Source: Acinetobacter pecorum
GTDB lineage: Bacteria; Pseudomonadota; Gammaproteobacteria; Pseudomonadales; Moraxellaceae
Direction of reading: 5' to 3'
DNA: 64,000 nt
Assembly (NCBI RefSeq): GCF_014837015.1
Contig: NZ_JACSPT010000005.1
Location: 1 to 64,000 of the forward strand
Position numbers and translations under genes: made by a program. Shown here piece after piece: positions 1 to 8,800 of the stretch (positions within the stretch are counted from its first letter, which is position 1; each line of letters starts with the position of its first letter). The notes beneath the pieces are model-generated. The model ran no database searches and had not been told where the DNA came from. It worked only from the letters and a program-made list of their open reading frames with translations.

Positions 1-77
1 GATGGTATGAGCCCAGAAGCATTCGAGACAGCTTCAAAATGAGGCTATCTCATGTCTAAGATACTGGGAGCAGTCCA
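1..77 (+). mobile_element. 3' tail of an upstream IS3-type insertion sequence
   Basis: Positions 1-42 read as the last 13 codons of an open frame (DGMSPEAFETASK, then TGA). This resembles the C-terminus of IS3-family OrfB transposases. Positions 53-77 look like an IS3-type right terminal repeat: reversed, it begins TGGACTGCTCCC. It also matches about 16 of 25 bases at the right end of the next element (1246-1270). Most of this element lies left of the window. Family membership is inferred from very little sequence. Confidence 0.5.
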
Positions 78-104
78 ATAAAATGGCTAATTAACGAGGT
101 ACTT

Positions 105-383
105 ATGAGCAGTAAACGATACCCTGAAGAATTCAAAATTGAAGCAGTAAAGCAAGTTACTGAGAAAGGTCATAGTGTGGCCGAAGTCGCTGCACGTTTA
201 GGAACCACTACCCATAGCCTGTATGCCTGGATTAAACGTTATGATCCACAGCAACCCAAGACAACAGAATCTAATGATCCAAGTGCAGAATTAGCAAAGT
301 TAAAAAAAGAGCTGCAACGGGTCACGGAAGAAAGGGACATCTTAAAAAAGGCCGCGGTGTACTTCGCAAGCCAGTCCAAATGA
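105..383 (+). CDS. IS3-family transposase OrfA
   Basis: This 92-residue protein carries the N-terminal helix-turn-helix of IS3 transposases (KRYPEEFKIEAVKQV, then SVAEVAARLGTTTHSLYAWI) and a C-terminal leucine-zipper-like helix (about residues 60-85). It binds the element's ends. Its last four bases overlap the orfB start (ATGA). A slippery A-AAA-AAG heptamer at 344-350 lies in the orfA frame. A -1 slip there enters orfB with no intervening stop, the usual way IS3 elements make the full OrfAB transposase. Confidence 0.9.
   Translation: MSSKRYPEEFKIEAVKQVTEKGHSVAEVAARLGTTTHSLYAWIKRYDPQQPKTTESNDPSAELAKLKKELQRVTEERDILKKAAVYFASQSK
344..350 (+). promoter_or_regulatory. A6G programmed -1 frameshift site
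   Basis: AAAAAAG sits as A-AAA-AAG in the orfA frame. The -1 frame from here to the orfB ATG (380) is open. Slippage on this heptamer is the established way IS3-family elements make OrfAB. Confidence 0.7.
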
Positions 384-1252
384 GGTACGCCTTTATTCGG
401 GACAACCAGAAGATATGGCCTGTTCGTCGTTTATGTTCAACGTTAGATGTTCATCACAGTGGTTATTACGCATGGTTAAAGCAACCCACCAGTAAAACTG
501 CGAGGAAGCGGCAACAGCTTTCAGGATTGATTAAACAGTTTTGGCTGGAATCTGGTGGAGTCTATGGCTATCGCAAGATTCACTGTGATTTGAAAGATGT
601 TGGCGAAAGTTGTGGGATCAATCGAGTACATCGACTCATGAAGGCGAATGGTCTTAAATCACAGCGTGGCTATCGTAAACCTAGAGCTCATGCTGGTACT
701 CCAGCTGTCGTTGCCGCAAACACTTTAGACCGACAGTTTAACCCAACTCATCCCAACCAGTTGTGGGTGACTGACATCACCTATATCCGTACTCATGAAG
801 GATGGTTATATCTTGCAGTTGTGATTGACTTGTTTTCACGTCTTGTTGTTGGCTGGTCTATGAAATCGAGAATGACTACAGATCTGGTTTTGGATGCATT
901 ATTGATGGCTTTGTGGCGAAGAAATCCAAAGAACAAAGTCTTGATCCATTCTGACCAAGGCAGCCAATACACCAGCCATGAATGGCAGACATTTCTCAGG
1001 CATCATAATCTTGAAAGTAGTATGAGTCGTAGAGGGAATTGCCATGACAATGCTGTTGCAGAAAGCTTCTTCCAGCTATTAAAGCGGGAACGAATTAAGA
1101 AGAAAATCTATGCATCAAGAATTGAAGCTAGATCGGATATCTTTGAATATATTGAGATGTTCTACAATTCAAAACGCAGACATGGTTCCAATGGTCAGCG
1201 TTCTCCATTAGATTATGAAAAGGCCCATCAAAAGATGGTTATGTGTGTCTAG
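380..1252 (+). CDS. IS3-family transposase OrfB, rve/DDE integrase domain
   Basis: This is a 290-residue catalytic subunit. An HTH_21-type region (about residues 50-110) is followed by an integrase core with the DDE residues in WVTDITYI, HSDQGSQY and NAVAESFF. It normally acts as an OrfAB fusion made by -1 frameshifting at 344-350. It can also start at its own ATG at 380. The reading frame is intact, so the transposase itself could be functional even if the left terminal repeat is lost. Confidence 0.93.
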   Translation: MRYAFIRDNQKIWPVRRLCSTLDVHHSGYYAWLKQPTSKTARKRQQLSGLIKQFWLESGGVYGYRKIHCDLKDVGESCGINRVHRLMKANGLKSQRGYRKPRAHAGTPAVVAANTLDRQFNPTHPNQLWVTDITYIRTHEGWLYLAVVIDLFSRLVVGWSMKSRMTTDLVLDALLMALWRRNPKNKVLIHSDQGSQYTSHEWQTFLRHHNLESSMSRRGNCHDNAVAESFFQLLKRERIKKKIYASRIEARSDIFEYIEMFYNSKRRHGSNGQRSPLDYEKAHQKMVMCV

Positions 1253-1708
1253 AATTTTGGTGGCTATTCAATCTATGCAATTTATAAGACTACTGAATAC
1301 CAAATAAAAAATGATCGATACTACCCAACTCAACTACCTTTTCATTTAATTGATGAACGCATTTTAGATCTTGCTCTTAAATTCAATGATGATCCTAATC
1401 GCTCGATTTTTAATGCTTTTATCAGATTAGAAAATATAGTTCAAAAGCGTGTTAATAGTGATAAACATTCATCAGCATTATTTGAATATGCTTTCTGTTC
1501 TGAAAATTCTCCATTAATTTGTAAGAGTGAAGATAAAAAAGCATCTCAAGCAACAGCAAGACTCTTCCCTAATATTTATAAGGCTTTCAGAAACGAACAT
1601 GCTCATAATGAGGTATCAAAATCTCCCCAAACATCGATACGTGAATTTTTACTTATTAATGAGCTTTATTTATTAGAAAGAGAAGCCATCAAAAATGACT
1701 TAGGATAG
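1253..1708 (+). pseudogene. 3' remnant of a TIGR02391 (Ymh-like) gene cut by the IS
   Basis: An open frame without its own start runs from the IS boundary to the TAG at 1706-1708, about 150 codons including some of the IS end. The real remnant probably begins near YKTTEYQ. It contains HSSALFEYAF, then KKASQATARLFPNIYKAF and the hallmark FRNEHAHNEV. This pattern (an RNP/RNE-x-AH motif near the C-terminus) is typical of the TIGR02391 family, found near mobile elements and defence or restriction genes. The 5' half is absent. Family assignment is by motif only. Confidence 0.6.
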
Positions 1709-1709
1709 T

Positions 1710-2266
1710 ATGAAAATATACCTCCAAACCCCTCGCCTGATCCTCCGCCAATGGCAAGAGTCCGACACTGCACCCTTTATCCAAATGTGTGCAGATGACG
1801 AGGTATGCATTACTTCCCTAAAAAACTCGATGCTACCGAGGCAACAGCTTTTCTTGAACGTATTCGCAGTACCATAGAAACACGTGGCTGGGGACTTTTT
1901 GCGGTAGAACTCAAAGCAACAGGCGAATTCATCGGATTTATTGGTCTGAATGTTCATCCACCTGAATTGAAAATTGCCGATGCCCCTGAAATTGGCTGGC
2001 GCTTGTTACCGCAATATTGGCATCAAGGCTATGCGACTGAAGGCGCCAAAGCGGTACTGAAATATGCCTTTAGAACTCTACGAGTTGAAAAAGTCATTTC
2101 TTTTACTGCATGCATCAACACGCCATCAGAACGTGTCATGCAAAACATTGACTTAGAAAAAGTGGGAGAATTTGATCATCCACTTGTACCTGCCGATCAT
2201 ATCTTGTGTAGACACGTACTCTATGAAAAACAGCGTTCGGATTATCTGCATATTCCCTTTTGTTAA
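1710..2266 (+). pseudogene. GNAT N-acetyltransferase split by a frameshift
   Basis: The ATG at 1710 opens a frame reading MKIYLQTPRLILRQWQ, the normal start of a RimJ-like GNAT enzyme. It loses phase just after ADDEV at about 1803. The next frame resumes at 1805 as MHYFPKKLDATEATAF and continues through the acetyl-CoA region (IGWRLLPQYWHQGYATEG) to 2266. Loss of one base near 1803-1805 explains the break. Together the two parts give about 186 residues, a normal family length. It could be a recent pseudogene or a sequencing error. A shortened protein from 1805 would lack the first beta strand. Confidence 0.75.
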
Positions 2267-2791
2267 AATATACTTGCAGTATCATGACCTGAGAAAACCA
2301 AGATCAGATTCTGCCTCGCCTATTGAGCATGAAGGAAAATTTTATCCCGTTAGAGTTTCTTGATTTCCCAAAAAATCAGATATTTTTCTTATATTTATCT
2401 ATATACATTTTTATGCTTAATATCGGCAAAAATATTATAAAGATCAACTTTTCATCAAAATGAATATTTAATTCATTTAAAGTAAAAATAATATATTGTA
2501 ATTACTAATGTTTTTATAAAACAACTATTCACTTAATTAGATAAAAAATCATTTTTTATTCACTATATTGAATAAACAATAATTGCTATGATTGCGCGCA
2601 TTCAGAGCACCAATTGCGATTATGTCTTTTAAAAATATCTATTTACTCTCTTTAAATAGCAAAAGTATATGGCATTTGGTGAACTCTAAGCCGATCAAAC
2701 CAATCTGAACTGTTGCAGTACATTTGTATTTTTCCTGTCGGAGTCAAATGCGATATTGATCTGGTCTGATAAAGAGGTAATAAAACTCCAC
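2267..2791. other. AT-rich intergenic region, no gene seen
   Basis: There is no supportable gene between the GNAT remnant and the metQ promoter. It is very AT-rich around 2400-2580. An inverted repeat TTTATTCA-6-TGAATAAA lies at 2555-2576 and could be an operator or a decayed terminator. A 28-codon frame at 2622-2708 has no recognisable features. Confidence 0.5.
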
Positions 2792-2819
2792 TTTAACATG
2801 ACCTTAAAATGCATATACT
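2792..2819 (+). promoter_or_regulatory. Putative metQ promoter
   Basis: TTTAAC at 2792-2797 and TATACT at 2814-2819 are separated by 16 bases and lie about 30 bases upstream of the metQ start. The -10 is good, preceded by TG-rich sequence, and the -35 is weak. No SAM riboswitch fold was recognised. Confidence 0.35.
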
Positions 2820-2848
2820 TTAGGCAACATGAGAATTAGGATATCTTT

Positions 2849-3724
2849 ATGAAGAAGCTACTTGGCGTTTTACTCAGTGCATCTGTACTGACTTTAACTG
2901 CATGCGGAAAACAAGAAGCCCCTGCAACGGATGCAGCACAAAACAAAGACTCAGGTGAACTGCAAACCGTGACCATGGCATCGACTGGTTCAGACGCTGA
3001 TGTATGGCGTTATATCGCGACCCTCCCTGAAACCAAGCAAGCTGGTATCAAGCTGGATGTAAAAAACTTCACTGACTATGTTGCAATGAACAGCGCTGTT
3101 GCCAATAAAGAAATTGATGTCAACGCATTCCAGTCTTATGCCTATCTGGTGGCTTATAACGATGCCAATACACAAAAGATCGCGCCACTCTCTACGACTT
3201 ATCTTGAGCCAATGGGGATTTACTCAAGCAAAGTGAAAAAAGTAGAAGACTTTAAAACTGGCGCTACAATTGCCATTCCGAATGACGGCGCAAATGAATC
3301 ACGCGCACTGTTACTATTGCAATCTGCAGGTCTGGTAAAACTTAAACCAAACTTTGATCTGGTTAAAGGTACGCCTGCTGATATTACTGAAAATGCGAAA
3401 CAGATCGTGATCAAGCCAATTCAAATGGCAACAGCAGTACGTGTAAAAGACGAAGTCGATGCGATTGTTCTGGGTAATACTCTGGCAATGGAAGGTGGGC
3501 TGAACGTATTGAAAGATGCGATTTACTATGAAGCCATTGATCAAAGCACCAAAATGAACGTGAACGTTTTAGCCGTTGCAGCCGATCGTCAAAATGATCC
3601 TGTACTTCAAAAAGTTGGCCAGTTGTATCATACTCCTGCTGTGAAAGCCTATGTTGATGAACACTTTGGCGGTACAAAAGTTGCGGTAAACAAACCGGTA
3701 ACTTATTTGACCGAAGCAAAGTAA
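2849..3724 (+). CDS. metQ: MetQ, D-methionine-binding lipoprotein of an ABC importer
   Basis: This 291-residue periplasmic methionine-binding protein is anchored as a lipoprotein. The signal peptide MKKLLGVLLSASVLTLTAC ends in the lipobox LTAC. It has the NlpA/MetQ fold with conserved VKNFTDYVAMNSAVANKEIDVN-type sequence and the AIPNDGANESRAL segment. It would hand methionine to MetI/MetN encoded just downstream. In most proteobacteria the order is metN-metI-metQ. Here metQ comes first and is followed by an intrinsic terminator at 3743-3772, which suggests the binding protein is made in excess over the membrane complex. Confidence 0.95.
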   Translation: MKKLLGVLLSASVLTLTACGKQEAPATDAAQNKDSGELQTVTMASTGSDADVWRYIATLPETKQAGIKLDVKNFTDYVAMNSAVANKEIDVNAFQSYAYLVAYNDANTQKIAPLSTTYLEPMGIYSSKVKKVEDFKTGATIAIPNDGANESRALLLLQSAGLVKLKPNFDLVKGTPADITENAKQIVIKPIQMATAVRVKDEVDAIVLGNTLAMEGGLNVLKDAIYYEAIDQSTKMNVNVLAVAADRQNDPVLQKVGQLYHTPAVKAYVDEHFGGTKVAVNKPVTYLTEAK

Positions 3725-3742
3725 TACAATAATCAATACTCA

Positions 3743-3772
3743 AAACAGGCAAGGATAACTTGCCTGTTTTTT
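3743..3772 (+). terminator. Intrinsic terminator between metQ and metN
   Basis: AAACAGGCAAG (3743-3753) pairs with CTTGCCTGTTT (3759-3769) around a 5-base loop and is followed by a T run. Because metN starts 26 bases later on the same strand, it probably acts as a partial terminator within the operon. Confidence 0.85.
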
Positions 3773-3797
3773 TATACGTGATGCAGTATTTGACACT

Positions 3798-4823
3798 ATG
3801 ATTGAATTTAAAGACATCTCCAAACAGTATGAGCTGAAGGGCCAGACCTTACATGCCCTGAACCGGGTCAACCTGCAGATTCCGACTGGCAGTATCTTTG
3901 GCATTATTGGCTATAGTGGTGCGGGTAAAAGCACCCTGATTCGCCTGATTAACCTGCTGGAACGACCAACTTCAGGCCGGGTGATGATTAATGGCACAGA
4001 TTTTACTGCTTTGGATGCCAAATCATTGCGTCAGGAACGTACCCAGATCGGCATGATTTTCCAGCACTTTAATCTGATGCAGACCAAAACAGTCGCTGCC
4101 AATATTGAAATGCCAATGAAGCTGCTCGGGTGGAAAAAATCTGAACGGGAAAAGCGTCTTGAGGAACTACTGGAATTCATTGACCTGAAACATAAACGCA
4201 ATGCTTTTCCAGACGAACTCTCTGGCGGTCAGAAGCAGCGTGTCGGGATTGCCCGCGCCTTAGCGAATCATCCAAAGATCCTATTATGTGATGAAGCAAC
4301 CTCAGCACTCGATCCGCAAACGACTAAATCCGTACTGCAACTACTCAAGCGCATTAATCAGGAACAAGGCATTACCATTGTCATGGTCACCCATGAAATG
4401 GATGTAATTGAAACTGTGTGTGATTATGTCGCAGTCATGGAAAAAGGTGACGTGATTGAAACAGGCTCTACCCTGCAGATCTTCAGTCAGCCGCAGCATC
4501 CAACCACGAAAAACTTTATCCAGACGGTGCTCCAGCAAAACCTGCCCGTAAATATTCTGAATAATCTGGAAAATCAGAATCATCACAGTATTTACTGTTT
4601 AAAGTTCTTGGGCAGCTCAGCTCAGGAAACCGTGATTCAAGGCGTCATCAAACAGTTTGATATCAGTTTGAATATCCTGTTTGCCAATATGACTGAAATT
4701 AATGGGACTGTAATTGGTCAGATGTTTATTCAGCTTCTCGGTAATTCCACAGAAATTAATGCTGCATTGCAATATCTCAGAGATCACGGCGTACAGGTAG
4801 ATCAGGCAGGAGTACAGGAATGA
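3798..4823 (+). CDS. metN: MetN, methionine ABC transporter ATPase
   Basis: This is a 341-residue ATPase of the methionine importer. It has Walker A GYSGAGKST (38-46), signature LSGGQKQR and Walker B ILLCDEAT. After residue about 245 comes the C-terminal NIL/ACT-like domain, which in MetN binds methionine and causes trans-inhibition. Its stop overlaps the metI start by four bases (ATGA), indicating translational coupling with the permease. Confidence 0.96.
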   Translation: MIEFKDISKQYELKGQTLHALNRVNLQIPTGSIFGIIGYSGAGKSTLIRLINLLERPTSGRVMINGTDFTALDAKSLRQERTQIGMIFQHFNLMQTKTVAANIEMPMKLLGWKKSEREKRLEELLEFIDLKHKRNAFPDELSGGQKQRVGIARALANHPKILLCDEATSALDPQTTKSVLQLLKRINQEQGITIVMVTHEMDVIETVCDYVAVMEKGDVIETGSTLQIFSQPQHPTTKNFIQTVLQQNLPVNILNNLENQNHHSIYCLKFLGSSAQETVIQGVIKQFDISLNILFANMTEINGTVIGQMFIQLLGNSTEINAALQYLRDHGVQVDQAGVQE

Positions 4824-5515
4824 GAGAGTTAATTGTACAGTGGCTGACCACGATTACTTCACCTTTCTGGAAAAGCTCGCTGTCGATGGACCAGTTCGTG
4901 ACCGCACTGCAAGAAACCTTCCATATGGTGTTTTTTGCGATGCTGTTTGGCTGTATCTGGGGTTTTATTCAGGCGATTACTCTATTAGTTACTCGTCCCA
5001 ACGGAATTCTGCCAAACCGTGTGATTTATCATGGTCTAAATCCGATTGTGAATGCACTGCGCTCCCTGCCGTTCATTATTTTGCTGATTGCAGTCATTCC
5101 ATTGACAAAATTTCTGGTTGGAACGTCTATTGGCACATGGGCTGCAATTGTGCCACTCACTATTTATGTCGGCCCTTATATTGGCCGTCTGGTAGAAAAC
5201 TCTCTGCTTGAAGTCAACGAAGGTATTATCGAATCTGCACAAGCCATGGGTGCAACACCGATGCAGATTATTTTTAGATTTATTCTACCGGAAGCGCGTA
5301 GCTCGCTAATTCTAAACCTGACCACTGCCACTATCAGCCTGATTGGAGCTACGGCGATGGCGGGTGCTGTCGGTGCTGGCGGTATTGGCGACTTGGCAAT
5401 CTCCTATGGTTATCAGCGTTTTGATACCTCAGTGGTGATCATGACTGTCATTGTATTATTGATCTTGGTGCAGATTGTACAGAGTGTGGGTGACTGGTTA
5501 TCCCGACTTCGTTAA
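4820..5515 (+). CDS. metI: MetI, methionine ABC transporter permease
   Basis: This is a 231-residue inner-membrane permease with about five membrane segments. It has the EAA-type cytoplasmic loop (ESAQAMGATPMQIIFRFILPEA, about residues 138-160) that contacts the ATPase. It overlaps metN by four bases and ends the operon before the terminator at 5535. It transports L- and D-methionine with MetN and MetQ. Confidence 0.95.
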   Translation: MRELIVQWLTTITSPFWKSSLSMDQFVTALQETFHMVFFAMLFGCIWGFIQAITLLVTRPNGILPNRVIYHGLNPIVNALRSLPFIILLIAVIPLTKFLVGTSIGTWAAIVPLTIYVGPYIGRLVENSLLEVNEGIIESAQAMGATPMQIIFRFILPEARSSLILNLTTATISLIGATAMAGAVGAGGIGDLAISYGYQRFDTSVVIMTVIVLLILVQIVQSVGDWLSRLR

Positions 5516-5534
5516 GTTAATTCTCTGAGTAAAT

Positions 5535-5565
5535 AAAGCCCTCTTTTTGAGGGTTTTATTTTTTA
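5535..5565 (+). terminator. Intrinsic terminator after metI
   Basis: The stem AGCCCTC/GAGGGTTT closes on a T5 loop and is followed by a T-rich run. It lies 20 bases past the metI stop. Confidence 0.8.
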
Positions 5566-5570
5566 GGATG

Positions 5571-5861
5571 TAAAATATTTTCGATATTTAGAATAGAAAA
5601 ATACTTTGACTCACGTGACGGCGACAAGAAGTCACCTGTTGGTCTGTGGTACAGGGATGTACCATCAGATCCACAACGGGTTTTTGTTACTTTTGATGGG
5701 TCAAAAGTAAAAGAAAATATCTACTACCAACTAACTAAATAATCAGCTTAAAAAAATTCAAATTCAAACTCGACCTAAAAGTTAGCCATTTCCCCTCAAT
5801 TTCAAACTGAAATAATAAATCCCGTGCTAAACTATCGAGTGGTTTTTGCAGGGACTTATTT
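5571..5861. other. Intergenic region with a GGTACAGGGATGTACC palindrome
   Basis: No gene was found. Positions 5648-5663 form the interrupted palindrome GGTACA-GGGA-TGTACC. A second imperfect dyad, TTACTTTTGA-TGGG-TCAAAAGTAA, spans 5687-5710. The block between about 5615 and 5710 looks like an intergenic repeat unit rather than a regulatory region of dnaE. No second copy was seen in this window. Confidence 0.4.
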
Positions 5862-8800
5862 ATGCACTTTGTTCATCTTGGTATTCATACAGAATTTTCG
5901 ATTACAGAATCCATCGTACGGATACCAGACCTGGTCAAAGCTGCTGCTAATGACGAGATGCCAGCACTCGCGCTAACCGATTTGTCTAATCTGCATGCCG
6001 CAGTCAAATTCTATAAAAAATGCCTGGATAAAGGCATTAAACCGATTCTGGGTTCTGAAATCCGCCTGAATGATGCCGAACATCGTGTCACCCTGCTTTC
6101 CATGACCAACAAAGGCTGGCGCAACCTGACTGAACTGGTCTCTGAAGGTTATATTAGCGGCCAGCAGCTTGATATTCCTTGTGTACAGAAAGATTGGATC
6201 TTAAAGCAGCACGATGACATGATTGTATTGCTGGGTATGCAATCTGATGTTGGCAAAATGCTGATTACCTCAAACCCCGATAAAGCTGAACCTTTACTCC
6301 AGGAATGGGTAGAAAAATTTGGTAATCGCGTATATTTAGCGCTTACCCGTACAAGTCGTCCTAATGAAGACCTTTTCATTGAAGAAGCGGTCAAACTCGC
6401 CAAAAAATATAATATCGGTGTAGTCGCACATAATGATGTGCACTTTATTGCACGCGAAGATTATGAAGCGCACGAAGCACGTGTCTGTATTGCAGATGGT
6501 TATGTGCTGGGTGACAATCGCCGTCCTAAAACCTATAGCCCTGAACAATATTTTAAAAGCTCAACAGAAATGGTAGAGCTTTTCTCGGATATTCCAACCG
6601 CGATTGAAAATACCTACCATATTGCAAGACGTTGTAATGTTACCCTACGACTGGGCTTTAATGACCTGCCAGACTATCCGATTCCGGAAGGTCATACCAT
6701 TGGCAGTTATTTCACCCATTTGTGTGAAGTCGGTCTGGAAGAACGCCTAGACTTTCTGTATCCACCTGAACAACGTGGTGAGGACTGGCCGGAAATCCGT
6801 CAACCTTATGATGAACGTCTGGCCTTTGAAATCAAGATTATTCTGGACATGGGATTCCCGGGTTACTTCCTGATCGTAATGGACTTCATTCAATGGTCCA
6901 AAGGTAATGGTGTACCAGTGGGTCCGGGCCGTGGTTCAGGTGCCGGTTCTCTTGTAGCTTATAGTTTAAAAATTACTGACCTTGATCCACTCCGTTATGA
7001 CTTGCTATTCGAACGTTTCTTAAACCCGGAACGTGTTTCGATGCCCGACTTCGACGTCGATTTCTGTATCGCCGGTCGTGACCGCGTGATTGACTATGTA
7101 GCACGGACTTATGGCCGCGATGCGGTGTCTCAGATTGCCACCTTCGGTACCATGGCAGCGAAAGGTGCGATTCGAGACGTTGCACGTGTCCTGGGTAAAT
7201 CCTACGGCCTGGCCGATCGTATTTCCAAAATGATTCCGACCAAGCCTTTAGGCTTAAGCCTGGAAGAATCCTTAGAAGCAGAACCGCAACTGAAAGATGT
7301 GGTCACCAATCCATCCAACCCGGATTATGAAGATGCTTCTGAAATCTGGGAAATGGCGCTGAAGCTTGAAGGTATTACCCGGAATACCGGTAAACATGCC
7401 GGCGGTGTGGTAATTGCACCGACCAAACTGACTGACTACTCAGCCGTAATGTGTGATGCCGATGGTACTGCACGTGTTGCCCAGTTCGATAAGGACGATG
7501 TCGAAGCTGCCGGTTTGGTGAAGTTCGACTTCCTGGGTCTGCGTAATCTGACCGTAATTGAAGACGCGGTTAAAAATATCAATAAACGCATCCAGAGCGA
7601 TAAACCGCTGGATATTGCTTATATCCCGTTAGATGACAAAGATGCTTATCTGGTCTTTGCTGAAGCCAATACTACGGCGGTCTTCCAGTTTGAATCCGTG
7701 GGCATGAAAAAGATGCTGAAAGAAGCACGCCCAAGTAAATTTGAAGAGATTATTGCTTTCGTATCATTATACCGTCCGGGTCCAATGGATCTGATTCCTG
7801 ACTTTATTCACCGTATGCACGGCGGTGATTTTGAATATCTGCATCCCCTGCTAGAAGGCGTATTAGAGCCGACTTACGGGATTATGGTCTATCAGGAACA
7901 GGTCATGCAGGCTGCACAGTTTTGTGCCGGCTATACCCTCGGTGGCGCGGACTTGCTGCGTCGTGCCATGGGTAAGAAAAAGCCTGAGGAAATGGTCAAG
8001 CAGCGTAAGATCTTCATTGAAGGTGCTGCGAAAAAAGATATTGATGAAGCTACTGCTAACCATATCTTCGACTATATGGAAAAATTCGCCGGCTATGGTT
8101 TTAACAAATCGCATGCGGCAGCTTATGCACTTGTTGCTTACCAGACGGCATGGCTGAAAGCGCATTATCCCGCTGAGTTCCTGGCAGCGGTGATGTCTTC
8201 GGAAATGCAGAATACCGATAACGTCGTGTTCCTGATTGATGACTGCCGCAAGAATAATCTGGAAGTATTACCACCATCCGTCAATATGTCGATCTATCAG
8301 TTCCATGCTCCCGATGAGAAAACCATTGTCTATGGTCTAGGAGCGATTAAAGGCGTCGGTGAAGCGGCCATGCAGTCAGTGATTGAATCACGTCAAAAAG
8401 ATGGTCCATATAAAGACCTGTTTGACTTCTGTCACCGTATTGACCTGAAAAAAATCAATAAACGGACTTTAGAAGCCTTGATTCGCGCCGGTGCGTTAGA
8501 CTGTTTGGGCATCGAGCGTGCCGACCTGATGGCACAGCTCCCTGAAGCAGTGCAGGCTGCAGATCAGGCTCGCCAGAACCGTGAAACCGGTATCATGGAC
8601 CTGTTTGGTGAAGTTGAGGAAGTTCAGCGTAAACCTGCCAAACCGGTTAAGCCGTGGGCAGATGAAGTTCGCCTCAAAGGTGAAAAAGATACACTTGGTC
8701 TGTATCTGACTGGACATCCGATTGATGTCTATCGTAATGAGCTGAAAGCTTTTGTACCGTGTCAGATCAATGAACTGACACCTACCCGTCGTGGTGTCAC

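Larger units (their letters stand above)
78..1270 (+). mobile_element. IS3-family insertion sequence, left end apparently missing
   Basis: The element carries overlapping orfA and orfB of an IS3-family transposase. The right terminal repeat is placed at 1246-1270, where the reversed end starts TGAATAGCCACC. No matching left repeat is visible in the 27 bases between the preceding IS end (77) and orfA (105). The left end therefore seems truncated, perhaps by insertion of the upstream element. On the right it abuts the remnant of an interrupted gene. Confidence 0.65.

Noticed and set aside
2622..2708. 28-codon open frame before metQ
   Set aside because: No ribosome site, no family-like sequence, and it lies in AT-rich intergenic DNA where such frames are expected by chance.
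2400..2848. SAM riboswitch upstream of metQ
   Set aside because: The region was read for paired stems and a terminator or SD-sequestering arrangement; none was found.
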